The notes under the pieces were generated by a model. It had not been told where the DNA came from. It saw only the letters and a list, made by a program, of their open reading frames with translations, and did no database searches. A program made the translations under genes and the position numbers. Below, piece after piece: positions 7,687-16,690 of a stretch of DNA of 64,000 nt (the stretch's first letter is position 1; the number at the start of each line of letters is the position of its first letter). This DNA comes from Streptomyces sp. NBC_00102 (GTDB lineage Bacteria > Actinomycetota > Actinomycetes > Streptomycetales > Streptomycetaceae), in contig NZ_JAPEMC010000002.1 of assembly GCF_026343115.1 (NCBI RefSeq), positions 682,001 through 746,000 of the forward strand, in the 5' to 3' direction.

Positions 7687-9267
7687 TCATGCGGCGGACC
7701 GGTCCACGGGACCGCGGGTCTCCTCGTGATCCGGCCCCGAGGTGCGCACCTTCTGCGGTCCGGTAACCGGCAAGGCGACGATGAGCAGGACGACCGCTCC
7801 GAGGAGTGCGATCGCCGCGATCCAGCCCGCACCGACGTGCATGGCATGGACGAACGCGTCGTCGGCAGCCCGGGCGAGAGCGGGCCGATGGACGGCGGTG
7901 GCGACGTGTCGGGCCTGTTCGGCGGAGACGCGCGCCTGATCCCGCACCGGACCGGATGTGTTCCCCAGCGAAGGCTCGATCTCCCGTCGGTACACCATCG
8001 ACATGACCGTGCCGCCCACCGCGATTCCGATCACGCTCCCGGTCTGTCGTACCGTGTTGGTGACGGCCGATCCGGCGCCGGCCCGATCCAGGGGCAGGTC
8101 GCTGATCAACGCGGCGGTGACGGGGCCGATCACCATGCCGATCGCGAGGCCCTGCACCAGCAGGAGGGCCTCGATCCCGGCGAGTGGAGTCCGCAGCCCG
8201 AGGAATCCGTATCCGCCCATGGTCAGTGCGGCAATGGTCAGCGCCGGCACCGTGACATGCCGTAGTGGCAGGCGGCGTGCCAGACGCGTGGCCAGGGGCG
8301 CCCCCACGAGCGCGCCGAACGCGGTCGGGACATTGGCCAAGCCCGCTTCCATCGGCGAGAGTCCGAGGGCGCCCTGCAGGTAGAACGCGTTGTAGAAGGT
8401 AATGGCCGCAACGGCGAAGAGCAGCAGCCCGAGCGCCGCGTTGCCACCGCCGAATGTGCGCTGTGCGAGCAGCCGCGGATCGAAGCTCGGCACCCTGACA
8501 CGTAGTTCGACGAGTACGAAAACGGCCAGCAGGGCCAGACCGACAGCGATCGGCGCCCAGACGTCGGTACGACTCCACACGGTCACCTGCCCCGCCCGGA
8601 TCAGGCCGTAGGCCAACGCCACCAGCCCGCTGACCGACAGCAGCATTCCGGCGGGGTCCAGTGGCCGCGGCGCGGGGCTGCGGAAATTCGGAACCAGCAC
8701 GGCGAGCCCGGCCAGCGCCAATGCCGCGACCGGCACATTGATCAGGAAGACCGAGCCCCACCAGAAATGACCGAGCAGGAAACCGGCCAACACCGGGCCT
8801 GCGGCCATTCCGACGCCGGCCGATGTCGAGAAGATGCCGATCGCGGCAGCCCGCGCGGGGCCGGTGAAGGTCCACATGAGGATGGCCATCATGGCGGGCG
8901 TGATCAACGCGCTGCCCACCCCCATCGCGGCCCGGGCCGCGATCAGCGTTCCCGCGTCGCCTGCGTACGCCGCCCACAGCGAGGACCCGGCGAAGATCGC
9001 CAACCCACCACAGAAAACGGTCCGGTGGCCGAACCGATCGCCCAACGCGCCCGCGGTGAACATCAAGGTGGCGAAGGCCAGCGTGTATGAACCGGTCGCC
9101 CACTGCAGTTGCCCGGGATCGGCTCCCAGCCCACGAACCGGATCCGCGAGCGTCTCCAGCGTGGCGCTCAGCACGGTGTTGTCCAGCCAGATCAACAGCG
9201 AACACAGCATCAGAACGACGAGGACCAACTGTCGCCTGGAATTCGATTGCACGGGAGGTGGGGTCAT
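7687..9267 (-). CDS. MFS multidrug exporter, DHA2 (EmrB/QacA) type
   Basis: 526 aa from the ATG at 9267 (GAAGG five bases upstream; a GTG at 9273 is the alternative). About 14 hydrophobic segments. Segment 1 carries the family motif LIWLDNTVLSATL, and the cytoplasmic loop motif A is GALGDRFGHR. The family expels drugs and other lipophilic compounds in exchange for protons. No regulator is adjacent. The C-terminus is charged and polar (residues ~505-526). Confidence 0.92.
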   Translation of the reverse strand: MTPPPVQSNSRRQLVLVVLMLCSLLIWLDNTVLSATLETLADPVRGLGADPGQLQWATGSYTLAFATLMFTAGALGDRFGHRTVFCGGLAIFAGSSLWAAYAGDAGTLIAARAAMGVGSALITPAMMAILMWTFTGPARAAAIGIFSTSAGVGMAAGPVLAGFLLGHFWWGSVFLINVPVAALALAGLAVLVPNFRSPAPRPLDPAGMLLSVSGLVALAYGLIRAGQVTVWSRTDVWAPIAVGLALLAVFVLVELRVRVPSFDPRLLAQRTFGGGNAALGLLLFAVAAITFYNAFYLQGALGLSPMEAGLANVPTAFGALVGAPLATRLARRLPLRHVTVPALTIAALTMGGYGFLGLRTPLAGIEALLLVQGLAIGMVIGPVTAALISDLPLDRAGAGSAVTNTVRQTGSVIGIAVGGTVMSMVYRREIEPSLGNTSGPVRDQARVSAEQARHVATAVHRPALARAADDAFVHAMHVGAGWIAAIALLGAVVLLIVALPVTGPQKVRTSGPDHEETRGPVDRSAA

Positions 9268-9749
9268 GGACACCTTCGGACATCGACGGACGAGAAACCG
9301 AACGAGTGGACCGTAAAGAGAATTCGCGATGCCGTCAAGCTCGGAATATTCCTGTCAAAAGCGTTGCGGCGAAACGGACTTCATGCCCCCGTGGGATTTG
9401 CGGACTGCGCAATTCTGTGCCCTCGGGTGAATGTGCGTACCGAAGGAATTCCTGGCTTTTGAGGGTTGTCGGCGCATGCATGTGATGCCCTTGAGGGGCC
9501 GTGCACCGGGGTGCTTCCCCCACCCCCGGGACGCATGAAGTGCCGCGCCGGGGTGTGAGGTCGTCGCCAAAGGTGCGTACCTGCCAGGTCGGCGGGGTCC
9601 TTTGGCTGTCGACCGTGCGGGAACGGCGTTGTACCCGAACGGGACGAGACGCGTACGGTGCACGGGCGCCCGCCGGGCGGGGGGGGGTGGTCCTTCCGTG
9701 CGTCTCTGCGCCGCCGGTGGGCCAGGTATCCGCCGACCGCGCGGACCGG
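9268..9749. other. Intergenic region, no gene recognised
   Basis: About 480 bp upstream of the MFS gene and downstream of the fructosamine kinase gene. The first 200 bp are AT-richer than the surroundings and probably hold the MFS promoter. A homopolymeric G run (9676-9686) is present. No convincing coding frame or operator was found. Confidence 0.4.
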
Positions 9750-10640
9750 TCACGCCACCGCCGGGCCGCCGTCCCTCCGGAACGGGGCGATGATCTTCCG
9801 TACCGCCTCCGCGGCTCCCCAGTCGTCGTCGTCATGGGCGATGACGCCCAGCAGTTCCCGGAGGTGGAAGAGGTCCATCCGGTCCCGCCAGCCGTCGTCG
9901 ATCCCGGTGATCTCCTGGTACACGGCGAAGAAGCGCTCCGAGACGGGCGGGCGCGGGGAGCACCACAGCATGCTGAGGTCGATCTCCGGCCAGTTGTAGG
10001 ACACGGCAGGGTCGATCAGCACGGGCGCACCGCCGGCGGTGGCGACGATGTTCTCCTGCCACAGGTCGCCGTGGGTCAGGCACGGCGGCCGCTTCGGCAC
10101 CAACTCGGGAAGGGCCGCGCACAGACGTTCCAGGGCCCGCCGCTCGGCGGCGTCGAACGCCGCCTCGACCAGGGGTTCCGCCAGCCAGCGCAGGATGCGC
10201 CGTTCGGCGAGGAACGTATGGCCGTCCGTGTCCCAGGTGTTGTCCTGGCGCAGCCGGCCGAGCCAGCCCGGACGGTGCCAGCCGAACCGGTCGGAGGTCG
10301 TGGAGGTGTGCAGGGCTGCGACGGTGTGGGCGAGCCGCTCCCAGAAACGCTCGTCGTCGCGGCGAGGCTGCATCTTCTCCAGCACGAGTAGCCGGGGCGA
10401 GGCGCAGAGTATCTCCGGCGTGACCGCCCCGCCGATTTCGCGGAGCTCGGTCAGTCCGACGGCTTCGACGGGGAAGATGTCCCGGTCCGGTCCGAGAAGG
10501 GTCTTGGCGAATACCTGGGAATCGTCTTCGAGGGTCACCAGTCCGGCGATCGCGACCGCTCCGCCGGTGGCTCTCTCCACTTCCCTGGCCGCGTATCCCG
10601 CTTCGTGGAGGCGTTCGACCAGTATCTTCTCGTCAGGCAC
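9750..10640 (-). CDS. Fructosamine kinase-family protein
   Basis: 296 aa, GTG start. The aminoglycoside phosphotransferase-like fold is clear: the catalytic loop LTHGDLWQENIV, then the metal-binding strand VLIDPAVSYNWPEIDLSML. The family phosphorylates ketoamines on glycated proteins or small glycated amines so that they fall apart (deglycation). Length is normal for the family. Monocistronic; no operon partner. Confidence 0.88.
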   Translation of the reverse strand: MPDEKILVERLHEAGYAAREVERATGGAVAIAGLVTLEDDSQVFAKTLLGPDRDIFPVEAVGLTELREIGGAVTPEILCASPRLLVLEKMQPRRDDERFWERLAHTVAALHTSTTSDRFGWHRPGWLGRLRQDNTWDTDGHTFLAERRILRWLAEPLVEAAFDAAERRALERLCAALPELVPKRPPCLTHGDLWQENIVATAGGAPVLIDPAVSYNWPEIDLSMLWCSPRPPVSERFFAVYQEITGIDDGWRDRMDLFHLRELLGVIAHDDDDWGAAEAVRKIIAPFRRDGGPAVA

Positions 10641-10831
10641 CCGGAGATCACATCACATTGCCCCCGCGGGTACCAGGTGTCCCGTTCCTGCTTCAGGAAG
10701 GTTCCCGGCGGAGGGTCGTGCGGGGCGTGCGACACAGGACCACGCCGATCTCGTCGCACCGGGGGAAACGGGTTCCGGGTACGGGAATTGCTTCCGTCCG
10801 CCTCGCGTGACTCGCCGGTCTGTCCGAGAAG

Positions 10832-11475
10832 ATGCTCGGCGCCGGGAGCAGGAACGAGCTCCTCGACCTGATGGGCGACGCCCTGTCGGTGCCCGAACCA
10901 GGCGGTGATCAGGCGGCGTTGGAGGGGTTGGCGGCGCTCTTCCATGGCCGGGCGGTCCCGTCGGCAGCGTCTTCGATCAAGTCGACCGGGTGGGCCGCAA
11001 AGGTCTTCCGGAGGTGTGGGTCGGCGACACGGGCATCCTCGCCTCCGACGCGGTGAACGCCGCCGGGCGGGCCGTGACCCGGATGAGCGAGGCGTTCCAC
11101 GACGGCGCGAGGGCGCTGCTGACGCCGGCCGACGCGATCGGTGCGGCGCGGGAACGGATGAACGACGCCACCATCGGCAGGGCCACCGGCAGTGACTACC
11201 AGCGCCAGGACCTGGACAGCGCCACGGAGCACAGGGCGGTCCTCACCGAAGTCGAGAACTCGGTGGCGCAGGGGCGGCCGGTGCCGGTCGACGTCTCGGG
11301 CGAAGAGGGCGCCCACGCGATGACCATCATCGCCCAGGAGGGTGACATGCTTCAGGTGTGCAACCCTTGGGGTAACACCACTTGGGTCAGCGAGGACGAC
11401 TTCGTCAACGGCCACATGGGCAAGGCTTCCAACAGTGATCTCTCTGACACGTACAGCGTCCATCGTCCGCGGTAG
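10832..11475 (+). pseudogene. C39-like cysteine peptidase-domain remnant, probably frameshifted
   Basis: The best protein-like sequence is 10990-11475 (ending at TAG 11473-11475): a helical stretch (AFHDGARALLTPADAIGAAR) and then a papain-like C-terminal half with GRPVPVDVSGEEGAHAMTII and LQVCNPWGNTTWVSEDDF, the His and Asn strands of C39-like folds. The upstream 10832-10985 region looks coding in another frame (LLDLMGDALSVPEPGG), so a frameshift near 10,960-10,985 is likely. The nucleophilic Cys region is missing. A cysteine-protease inhibitor-like gene follows at once. Function is unknown. Confidence 0.45.
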
Positions 11476-11488
11476 CAGGAGCGGTGCC

Positions 11489-11965
11489 GTGATCGCGGCA
11501 GCTCTCCTCGCTCTCGCCACGGCGTGCGACTCCGGAACCGACGGACCGTCAGGTGTCTCCGCGAGTCCCACGAGACATCCGGTGGGGGACACCGACATCA
11601 CCGCCGCGCCGGGTGAGCGCTTCACGCTCACCGTGGATCAGAACGCATCCACCCGCGAGTACTGGTACCTGGTCGGCCCCGAGCCCGACAGCTCGGTACT
11701 GGTCGGCAGCGGCCGGGACTACGAGCCGGACTCCGGCGACGATTCAGCGCCCGGTTCCGGTGGCAGGCTCACCTTCACCTTCGAGGCCAAGGGCAAGGGG
11801 ACCACCCGGTTCACCCTGCTGCACTGCACCTTCGCCACGTGCCGGGGCAACACCGCCACGCAGCCCCCCGCGACGACCGCGCCTTCCGCGACCCCGGCCA
11901 CCACCGGGGCGGCAACCGCCTCCCCGGCTCCCGAGCGCATCGTCTACACCGTCACCGTCGGCTGA
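11489..11965 (+). CDS. Chagasin-like (MEROPS I42) protease-inhibitor lipoprotein
   Basis: 158 aa from the GTG at 11489, preceded by AGGAG near 11477. A short signal ends in the lipobox LATAC, so the mature protein is lipid-anchored. The body has the order of the I42 family: DITAAPGERFTLTVDQN, an EYWYLVGP loop in place of the usual NPTTGY-W loop, then GSGGRLTFTFEAKGKG and TTRFTLLHC. The C-terminus has a Thr/Pro/Ala linker before a last beta strand. I42 proteins inhibit papain-type cysteine peptidases, and the gene sits 14 bp after a C39-like remnant, which suggests a former protease-inhibitor pair. Confidence 0.65.
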   Translation: MIAAALLALATACDSGTDGPSGVSASPTRHPVGDTDITAAPGERFTLTVDQNASTREYWYLVGPEPDSSVLVGSGRDYEPDSGDDSAPGSGGRLTFTFEAKGKGTTRFTLLHCTFATCRGNTATQPPATTAPSATPATTGAATASPAPERIVYTVTVG

Positions 11966-12010
11966 GCCGCGGCGGATCAGCCGGCCGAAACGAGACATCC
12001 GAGGCCCGCC

Positions 12011-12249
12011 ATGAACGATGCCCCGCACCGGCCGGACAGTACGGACGACGAGCCGGCCCGGCTCGACGTCCGCGTCCTGCTTGCGGTACGGCCTCGCCGC
12101 CGGGCCGGCGGCGAGGCCGTACCGCCCTGATCGGCGACGGCGACGGCGCCGCGGCCGCGGCCGTTCTTCTCGACCGTCTCGGCACCGAGCCGCGCTCGGT
12201 CGCCTTCCTGGCCGACGCCGTGCGCGCCGGCGGACTCGCCCGCGCCTGA
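12011..12249 (+). pseudogene. Small gene interrupted by a palindrome and out of frame
   Basis: An ATG at 12011 opens a 39-codon frame ending at 12130. Just past it, from 12127 and one base out of phase, a protein-like stretch runs to TGA 12247-12249 (VLLDRLGTEPRSVAFLADAV). The palindrome 12083-12125 sits between the two halves. The simplest reading is one small gene (about 75 aa) broken by insertion or expansion of the palindrome. No family recognised. Confidence 0.3.
12083..12125. repeat. 19-bp perfect inverted repeat
   Basis: Arms 12083-12101 and 12107-12125 (GCGGTACGGCCTCGCCGCC and its complement), with loop GGGCC. It may be a terminator for the lipoprotein gene or a small mobile palindrome. 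Confidence 0.75.
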
Positions 12250-12525
12250 GGCCTGCCTCGTCACGGGGAAGCGGTCTCGCGCCGGGGAGTGTGCGGAGGC
12301 GAGACGGAGTTGCGCCGTCGACGCGAAATGGCCGAAGAACACCGTCGCTCCGTCGACCCCCTGGCCGTCCGCTCCGGGACTCTTGTTAGCCGTGCGGGGG
12401 AATGTGCCGCTCGGAGGCGTGATCCCGTTCGCCCGCAGTCCATGTGCAGACTGCGGAATCGAAACTTCCGCCTGTGTACGTGTGTGCGCAGACGGCTGAA
12501 AGTGATCGGTGCGGGGTCTGCGGTA

Positions 12526-12541
12526 ACTGGTCTATACCTCT
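12526..12541. promoter_or_regulatory. DasR-like box (dre)
   Basis: ACTGGTCTATACCTCT matches the published DasR-responsive consensus A(G/C)TGGTCTAGACCA(G/C)T at 14 of 16 positions. DasR is the GntR-type GlcNAc-sensing repressor of Streptomyces. The site lies about 330 bp upstream of an amino-sugar polymer gene run. Confidence 0.45.
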
Positions 12542-12799
12542 GGAGGTGACCCGGGTGGAATGTTGTCATCCGGATGGTTGTCGACCCGTGTGACACATGG
12601 CTGACAGCGCATTCTCCGCACGCCGGGCATGGCCTCCCGTCCGTCGCCGAAGGGCGTGAAAGGGTTGATCGCGATCAATTGGGCACCTGCGTTTTTTCGC
12701 CAGGTATCGCCGGATGACCACGAAAGCTACACAGGACCATCACCATTAGTGCGACGGATGCGTGACGACCGGCTTCTGAGGGGGACGCCGGCGCCGCGT

Positions 12800-12849
12800 C
12801 AGGGGGTGCGTCGGCTCCACAGCTGTGCCTGGAGCCGTACTCACCCCTG
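12800..12849 (+). promoter_or_regulatory. Nested stem-loop in the 5' leader of the deacetylase gene
   Basis: An inner stem GGCTCCA/TGGAGCC (12813-12819 with 12830-12836) sits inside an outer, one-base-bulged stem (12800-12808 with 12842-12849), directly upstream of the GGGGAGGGG ribosome binding site. It may influence translation. It does not match a riboswitch class I know. Confidence 0.35.
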
Positions 12850-12872
12850 CCCGGGGAGGGGAAACACACCGC

Positions 12873-14975
12873 ATGAAGCGGACCATACGCACGGCCGCGC
12901 TCACGGCCTGCGCGCTCATCGCCGCGCTCGGCCTGCCGGCCGGTGTCGCGCAGGCCGACACCGCCACGCCCCGCGTGGACCTGAGGGTGCTCGTGGTCAC
13001 CGACGGCGGCCCGGCGGCTGAGGCCATCGAGGCCGAACTCGACGGCGAGGGAACTCCCTACACCGAGGTCGACCTGAACTCCGCGTCCAGGCCCACCATC
13101 GACGCGGCGTTCCTCGCGGACACGGTGGACGGCCGCCCGCGGGCCAAGTTCCAGGCGGTCGTGCTGCCCAACGACAACCCGTTCGCCACGGGTTCGGCGG
13201 AAATGGCCGCACTGGCCGCCTACGAGCAGACCTACGCGATTCCCCAGGTGGACGCCTACACCTACGCGCGCCCCGAAGTCGGTCTGCAGTACTACGTCTA
13301 CGGCGGCTACGCCGGCAGTCTCGACGGCGTCACCGCGGGGGTGACCGACGCGGGCCTGGCCGGCCCGTTCGGCTACCTCGGCGGATCGGTGCCGTTCGAG
13401 GACAACGACGCCTCGGTGGGAGAGAGTTACGGCTATCTGGCGGTCCCCCTCGTGGGCGCCGACTTCACCACGTACGTCGACGCCCCCGTGCCCGGTTCCA
13501 CCGGCCGGGCCTCCCTGGTGGGCGAATACCGGCACGACGGACGGCGCGAACTGGTCGTCGGCTTCGTCTACAACCAGTACCAGCAGCAGTTCAAGCTGCT
13601 CGCCCGCGGCATCGTGGACTGGATGACCGACGGCATCCATCTCGGGGCGTCCCACAACTACTTCGCGGTCCACGTGGACGACATCTTCGCCGCCGACGAC
13701 CGCTGGAACAGCACGTACAACTGCACGCCCGGCGATGTCGACTGCACGAACCCCGGCGCCACCGAGTCGACGATCCGCATGACCTCATCGGACGTGACCT
13801 ACGCCAAGTCCTGGCAGGAGTCGCACGACTTCACCCTCGACTTCGCCTACAACGCCCTCGGCAGCGAGGACTACAAGGAAGAGCACGACGGCTCGGACCC
13901 GCTGGCCACCTCTCTGATCGCCGACAAGAACGACTTCCGTTGGGTCAACCACACCTACTCGCACGCGTTCCTCGGCTGCGTTCAGAACACCACCGTCGTC
14001 CCCTGGGTGTGCGCGACCAACCCGAACGGCTCCACCAAGTGGGTCTCCCAGGCGGACATCTCCGACGAGATCTCGACCAACGCCGCCTGGGGTCAGGCGA
14101 AGGGCCTGCCCATCGACAGCTCCGAGCTGATCACCGGTGAGCACTCCGGCTTCTTCGTCACCCCGCAGCAGCCCGTCGACAACCCGAACCTCGGCCCGGC
14201 CTTCACTGCCAACGGCATCCAGTGGGCAGGTTCCGACAACTCCCGCGACCCGCAGCAGCGCCAGGTCGGCTCCGCGCTCACCGTGCCCCGCTACCCGCTG
14301 AACATCTACTACAACGCGGGTACCAAGGCCGACGAGGTCGACGAGTACAACTACATCTACGGCAGCCGGGCCCAGGGCGGCAGCGGCATCTGCGACGACA
14401 ACCCCGCCACCACCACCTGCCTCGCGTCCCCGCTGTCCCTCACCACCGGATTCGACGACTACATCGTGCCGCTGGAGAGCCGCCAGGCACTCGGTCACGT
14501 CCTGGGCAACGACCCGCGGCCGCACTACGTGCACCAGTCCAACCTGACCGAGGACCGGCTGCTCTACCCCGTCCTGACCTCGGTTCTCTCCCAGTACCGG
14601 GCCCTCTACGCCGACAACGCCCCGGTCGTGAACCTGCGTCAGAAAGACATCGGCACCGAGCTCCAGCGCCGCGCCGCCTGGAAGACCGCCCTGTCCGCCG
14701 GCACGGTCACCGCCTACCGCATCGGTGACGACGTGACCGTCCAGGCGCCCTCGGGCACCCAGGTCACCGTGACCGCACCGGCCGGCACCACCCTCGGCGG
14801 CTCCGCGTACGGGACGGCCTACGCCGGCGAGCGGTCCGGCTGGACGGCGTCCACGGGTGCCGCGCTCGCCCTGACCCTGCCCGCCCCGGCCGTCACGGCG
14901 GACGGGACGCCCGCTCCGGCCGACACCACGTCCACGGCTCCCGGGACGACGCTCCCCGCGGGCCTCACCGAGTAG
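12873..14975 (+). CDS. Secreted Agd3-like polysaccharide deacetylase (CE18/CBM87-type)
   Basis: 700 aa from the ATG at 12873. Residues 1-29 are a signal peptide (cleavage near AQA-D). The N-terminal ~230 residues are beta-rich and fit the carbohydrate-binding part of Agd3 proteins. The deacetylase part shows the metal triad pattern: HVDDIF (Asp269/270) and NHTYSH (His360, His364). A Pro/Thr-rich tail follows, with no membrane anchor. Fungal Agd3 partly N-deacetylates galactosaminogalactan so that it sticks to surfaces. It is the first gene of a co-directional run with PelF-, GH135- and GH114-like genes, which supports a galactosamine-polymer role. Substrate is inferred. Confidence 0.82.
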   Translation: MKRTIRTAALTACALIAALGLPAGVAQADTATPRVDLRVLVVTDGGPAAEAIEAELDGEGTPYTEVDLNSASRPTIDAAFLADTVDGRPRAKFQAVVLPNDNPFATGSAEMAALAAYEQTYAIPQVDAYTYARPEVGLQYYVYGGYAGSLDGVTAGVTDAGLAGPFGYLGGSVPFEDNDASVGESYGYLAVPLVGADFTTYVDAPVPGSTGRASLVGEYRHDGRRELVVGFVYNQYQQQFKLLARGIVDWMTDGIHLGASHNYFAVHVDDIFAADDRWNSTYNCTPGDVDCTNPGATESTIRMTSSDVTYAKSWQESHDFTLDFAYNALGSEDYKEEHDGSDPLATSLIADKNDFRWVNHTYSHAFLGCVQNTTVVPWVCATNPNGSTKWVSQADISDEISTNAAWGQAKGLPIDSSELITGEHSGFFVTPQQPVDNPNLGPAFTANGIQWAGSDNSRDPQQRQVGSALTVPRYPLNIYYNAGTKADEVDEYNYIYGSRAQGGSGICDDNPATTTCLASPLSLTTGFDDYIVPLESRQALGHVLGNDPRPHYVHQSNLTEDRLLYPVLTSVLSQYRALYADNAPVVNLRQKDIGTELQRRAAWKTALSAGTVTAYRIGDDVTVQAPSGTQVTVTAPAGTTLGGSAYGTAYAGERSGWTASTGAALALTLPAPAVTADGTPAPADTTSTAPGTTLPAGLTE

Positions 14976-15088
14976 GCGCACACGCCCCGATGACCGACCG
15001 GCGCGAAGCAGCGCCCGTGGTCCTGGCCGGCCCCGCCGGCCAGGACCCGCTCGATCCCACCCCACACCTCGGCCGTGGAGCCCCAGCC

Positions 15089-16690
15089 ATGCACGCTCAA
15101 CCGGGCGGGCGCCGTACCGGCGCCGCGCACGTCACCCTGCTCACCGAAGGCACCTACCCGCACAGTCACGGCGGCGTCAGTGTCTGGTGCGACCAACTCG
15201 TCCAGGGAATGCCCGACATCGACTTCGACGTCATCGCCGTCACCGGAACCGGACGCGAACCACTGGTGTGGGACCTGCCCGCACAGGTGTCCCGGGTCAG
15301 CTCCGTCCCCATGTGGGGAGACCCGCCCGAGGGGCGGGCCCCGCGCGGCCGGGCCCGTACCCGGCTCTCCGAGGCATGGGAGCGGTTCCTGACCGCCCTC
15401 GTCGACCCGTCCGCCGAGAGCGGGTTCGCACCCGCCCTCTACACCATGGCGCGCGCCGCCTCGGCCGGCGTGCTCAGCCCGTTCCTGCGCGGCGACGCCG
15501 CCATCGGCGTCCTGACCTCGGTGTGGAACAGGCCGGGGCTCGCCATCCGCGAGTCCGGACCGAGCCTGCACGACGCCCTGACCGCCGTCTCCCTCCTCGA
15601 GCACGCGCTGCGCCCGCTCTCCGCGGAGCTCCCCGAGCGGGGGGTGGCCCACGCCGTCAGCGGCGGAGTGGCGGCCCTGCCCGGCCTCGCCGCCCTCGAA
15701 CGGCACGGCGTCCCGCTGCTGCTGACCGAGCACGGCGTCTATCTGCGCGAGCGCTACCTCGGCTACCGCACCGCCCCCTACCGCTGGCCCGTGAAAGCTG
15801 TCGTGCTGGGCTTCTTCCGGCTGCTCGCCGAGGAGACCTACCGACGCGCCTCCCTCGTCACCCCCGGCAACCAGTACAACCGGCTGTGGGAGGAACAGGG
15901 CGGCGCGGCCCCCGAGTCCATCCGCACCGTGTACAACGGGGTCGACCCGGCCGCCTTCCCGATGGCCGGACCGGAACCGCTGCGGCCCACGCTGAGCTGG
16001 GCCGGACGAGTCGACCCGATCAAGGACCTGGAGACGCTGATCCGGGCGTTCGCCCTGGTCCGCGAGGAGATCCCGGACGCCGGACTGCGGCTCTTCGGCG
16101 GCACTCCGCGCGGCGGCGAGGCGTACCGGGAGCGCTGCGAGGCGCTGGCCGCCGAACTCGGCCACGGCGACGCGGTGGTGTTCGAGGGGCGCGTCGACGA
16201 CATCAAGGACGCCTACGCGGCCGGGAACGTCGTCATGCTCTCCAGCATCAGCGAGGGCTTCCCGTTCACCCTGATCGAGGCCATGTCCTGCGGGCGGGCG
16301 ACCGTCTCCACGGACGTGGGCGGAGTGCGCGAGGCCGTCGGCGACACCGGACTGGTGGTGCCGCCGCGCGATCCGGCCGCGATGGCCGCCGCCGCACTGG
16401 AACTGCTGCGCGACGCCGGCCGGCGCCGCGCGATGGGGGAGGCGGCCCGGCTGCGGGTCGTCGAGCAGTTCACCCTGCGGCAGACCGTCGACACCTTCCG
16501 CGCGATTTACCTGGAGCTGCCGGACCTCGGCCCGCGCGACCAGGCCGGCCGGCAGGCCGGTACCCGGGACACCGGCACGACCGCCGCGCCGGCCGCCGCG
16601 CCCCGGCCCAAGGGCGCCGGAGGCGCCCACCGCCGTACGACGGGCACCCGCGCCGCCGTTTCCGCCGCACCGAGGAGCATGGCCGGATGA
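15089..16690 (+). CDS. pelF: PelF-like GT4 glycosyltransferase
   Basis: 533 aa from the ATG at 15089 (GGAG eight bases upstream); the frame is open to an ATG at 14990, but the extra 33 residues look non-coding. The N-terminal LLTEGTYPHSHGGVSVW (about residues 17-33) is the hallmark of PelF, the cytosolic glycosyltransferase of Pel synthesis that uses UDP-GalNAc/GlcNAc. The C-terminal Rossmann half carries SWAGRVDPIKDLETLI and the donor-binding E-x7-E region SEGFPFTLIEAMSCG. The stop overlaps the next start (ATGA at 16687). An Ala/Pro-rich tail of ~45 residues is extra. Confidence 0.88.
   Translation: MHAQPGGRRTGAAHVTLLTEGTYPHSHGGVSVWCDQLVQGMPDIDFDVIAVTGTGREPLVWDLPAQVSRVSSVPMWGDPPEGRAPRGRARTRLSEAWERFLTALVDPSAESGFAPALYTMARAASAGVLSPFLRGDAAIGVLTSVWNRPGLAIRESGPSLHDALTAVSLLEHALRPLSAELPERGVAHAVSGGVAALPGLAALERHGVPLLLTEHGVYLRERYLGYRTAPYRWPVKAVVLGFFRLLAEETYRRASLVTPGNQYNRLWEEQGGAAPESIRTVYNGVDPAAFPMAGPEPLRPTLSWAGRVDPIKDLETLIRAFALVREEIPDAGLRLFGGTPRGGEAYRERCEALAAELGHGDAVVFEGRVDDIKDAYAAGNVVMLSSISEGFPFTLIEAMSCGRATVSTDVGGVREAVGDTGLVVPPRDPAAMAAAALELLRDAGRRRAMGEAARLRVVEQFTLRQTVDTFRAIYLELPDLGPRDQAGRQAGTRDTGTTAAPAAAPRPKGAGGAHRRTTGTRAAVSAAPRSMAG

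Larger units (their letters stand above)
12250..12872. other. Long leader/intergenic region ahead of the exopolysaccharide genes
   Basis: About 620 bp without a recognisable gene. It holds a DasR-like box (12526-12541), a 14-bp palindrome TTGATCGCGATCAA (12665-12678), and a nested stem-loop just before the ribosome binding site (12800-12849). Its length and AT-richer patches suggest a complex promoter and leader for the gene run starting at 12873. Confidence 0.5.

Noticed and set aside
5533..8265. A 910-codon open frame on the plus strand
   Set aside because: It runs antisense or out of frame through three clear genes, is Arg/Pro/Gly-rich and shows no domain; a by-product of high GC.
9676..9686. 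Homopolymeric G run as a phase-variable tract
   Set aside because: It lies in no recognisable gene or promoter element; simple sequence in high-GC DNA.
12640..12760. Possible cyclic-di-nucleotide riboswitch ahead of the deacetylase gene
   Set aside because: A CGAAAG patch is present, but the conserved GEMM or ydaO core elements could not be found.
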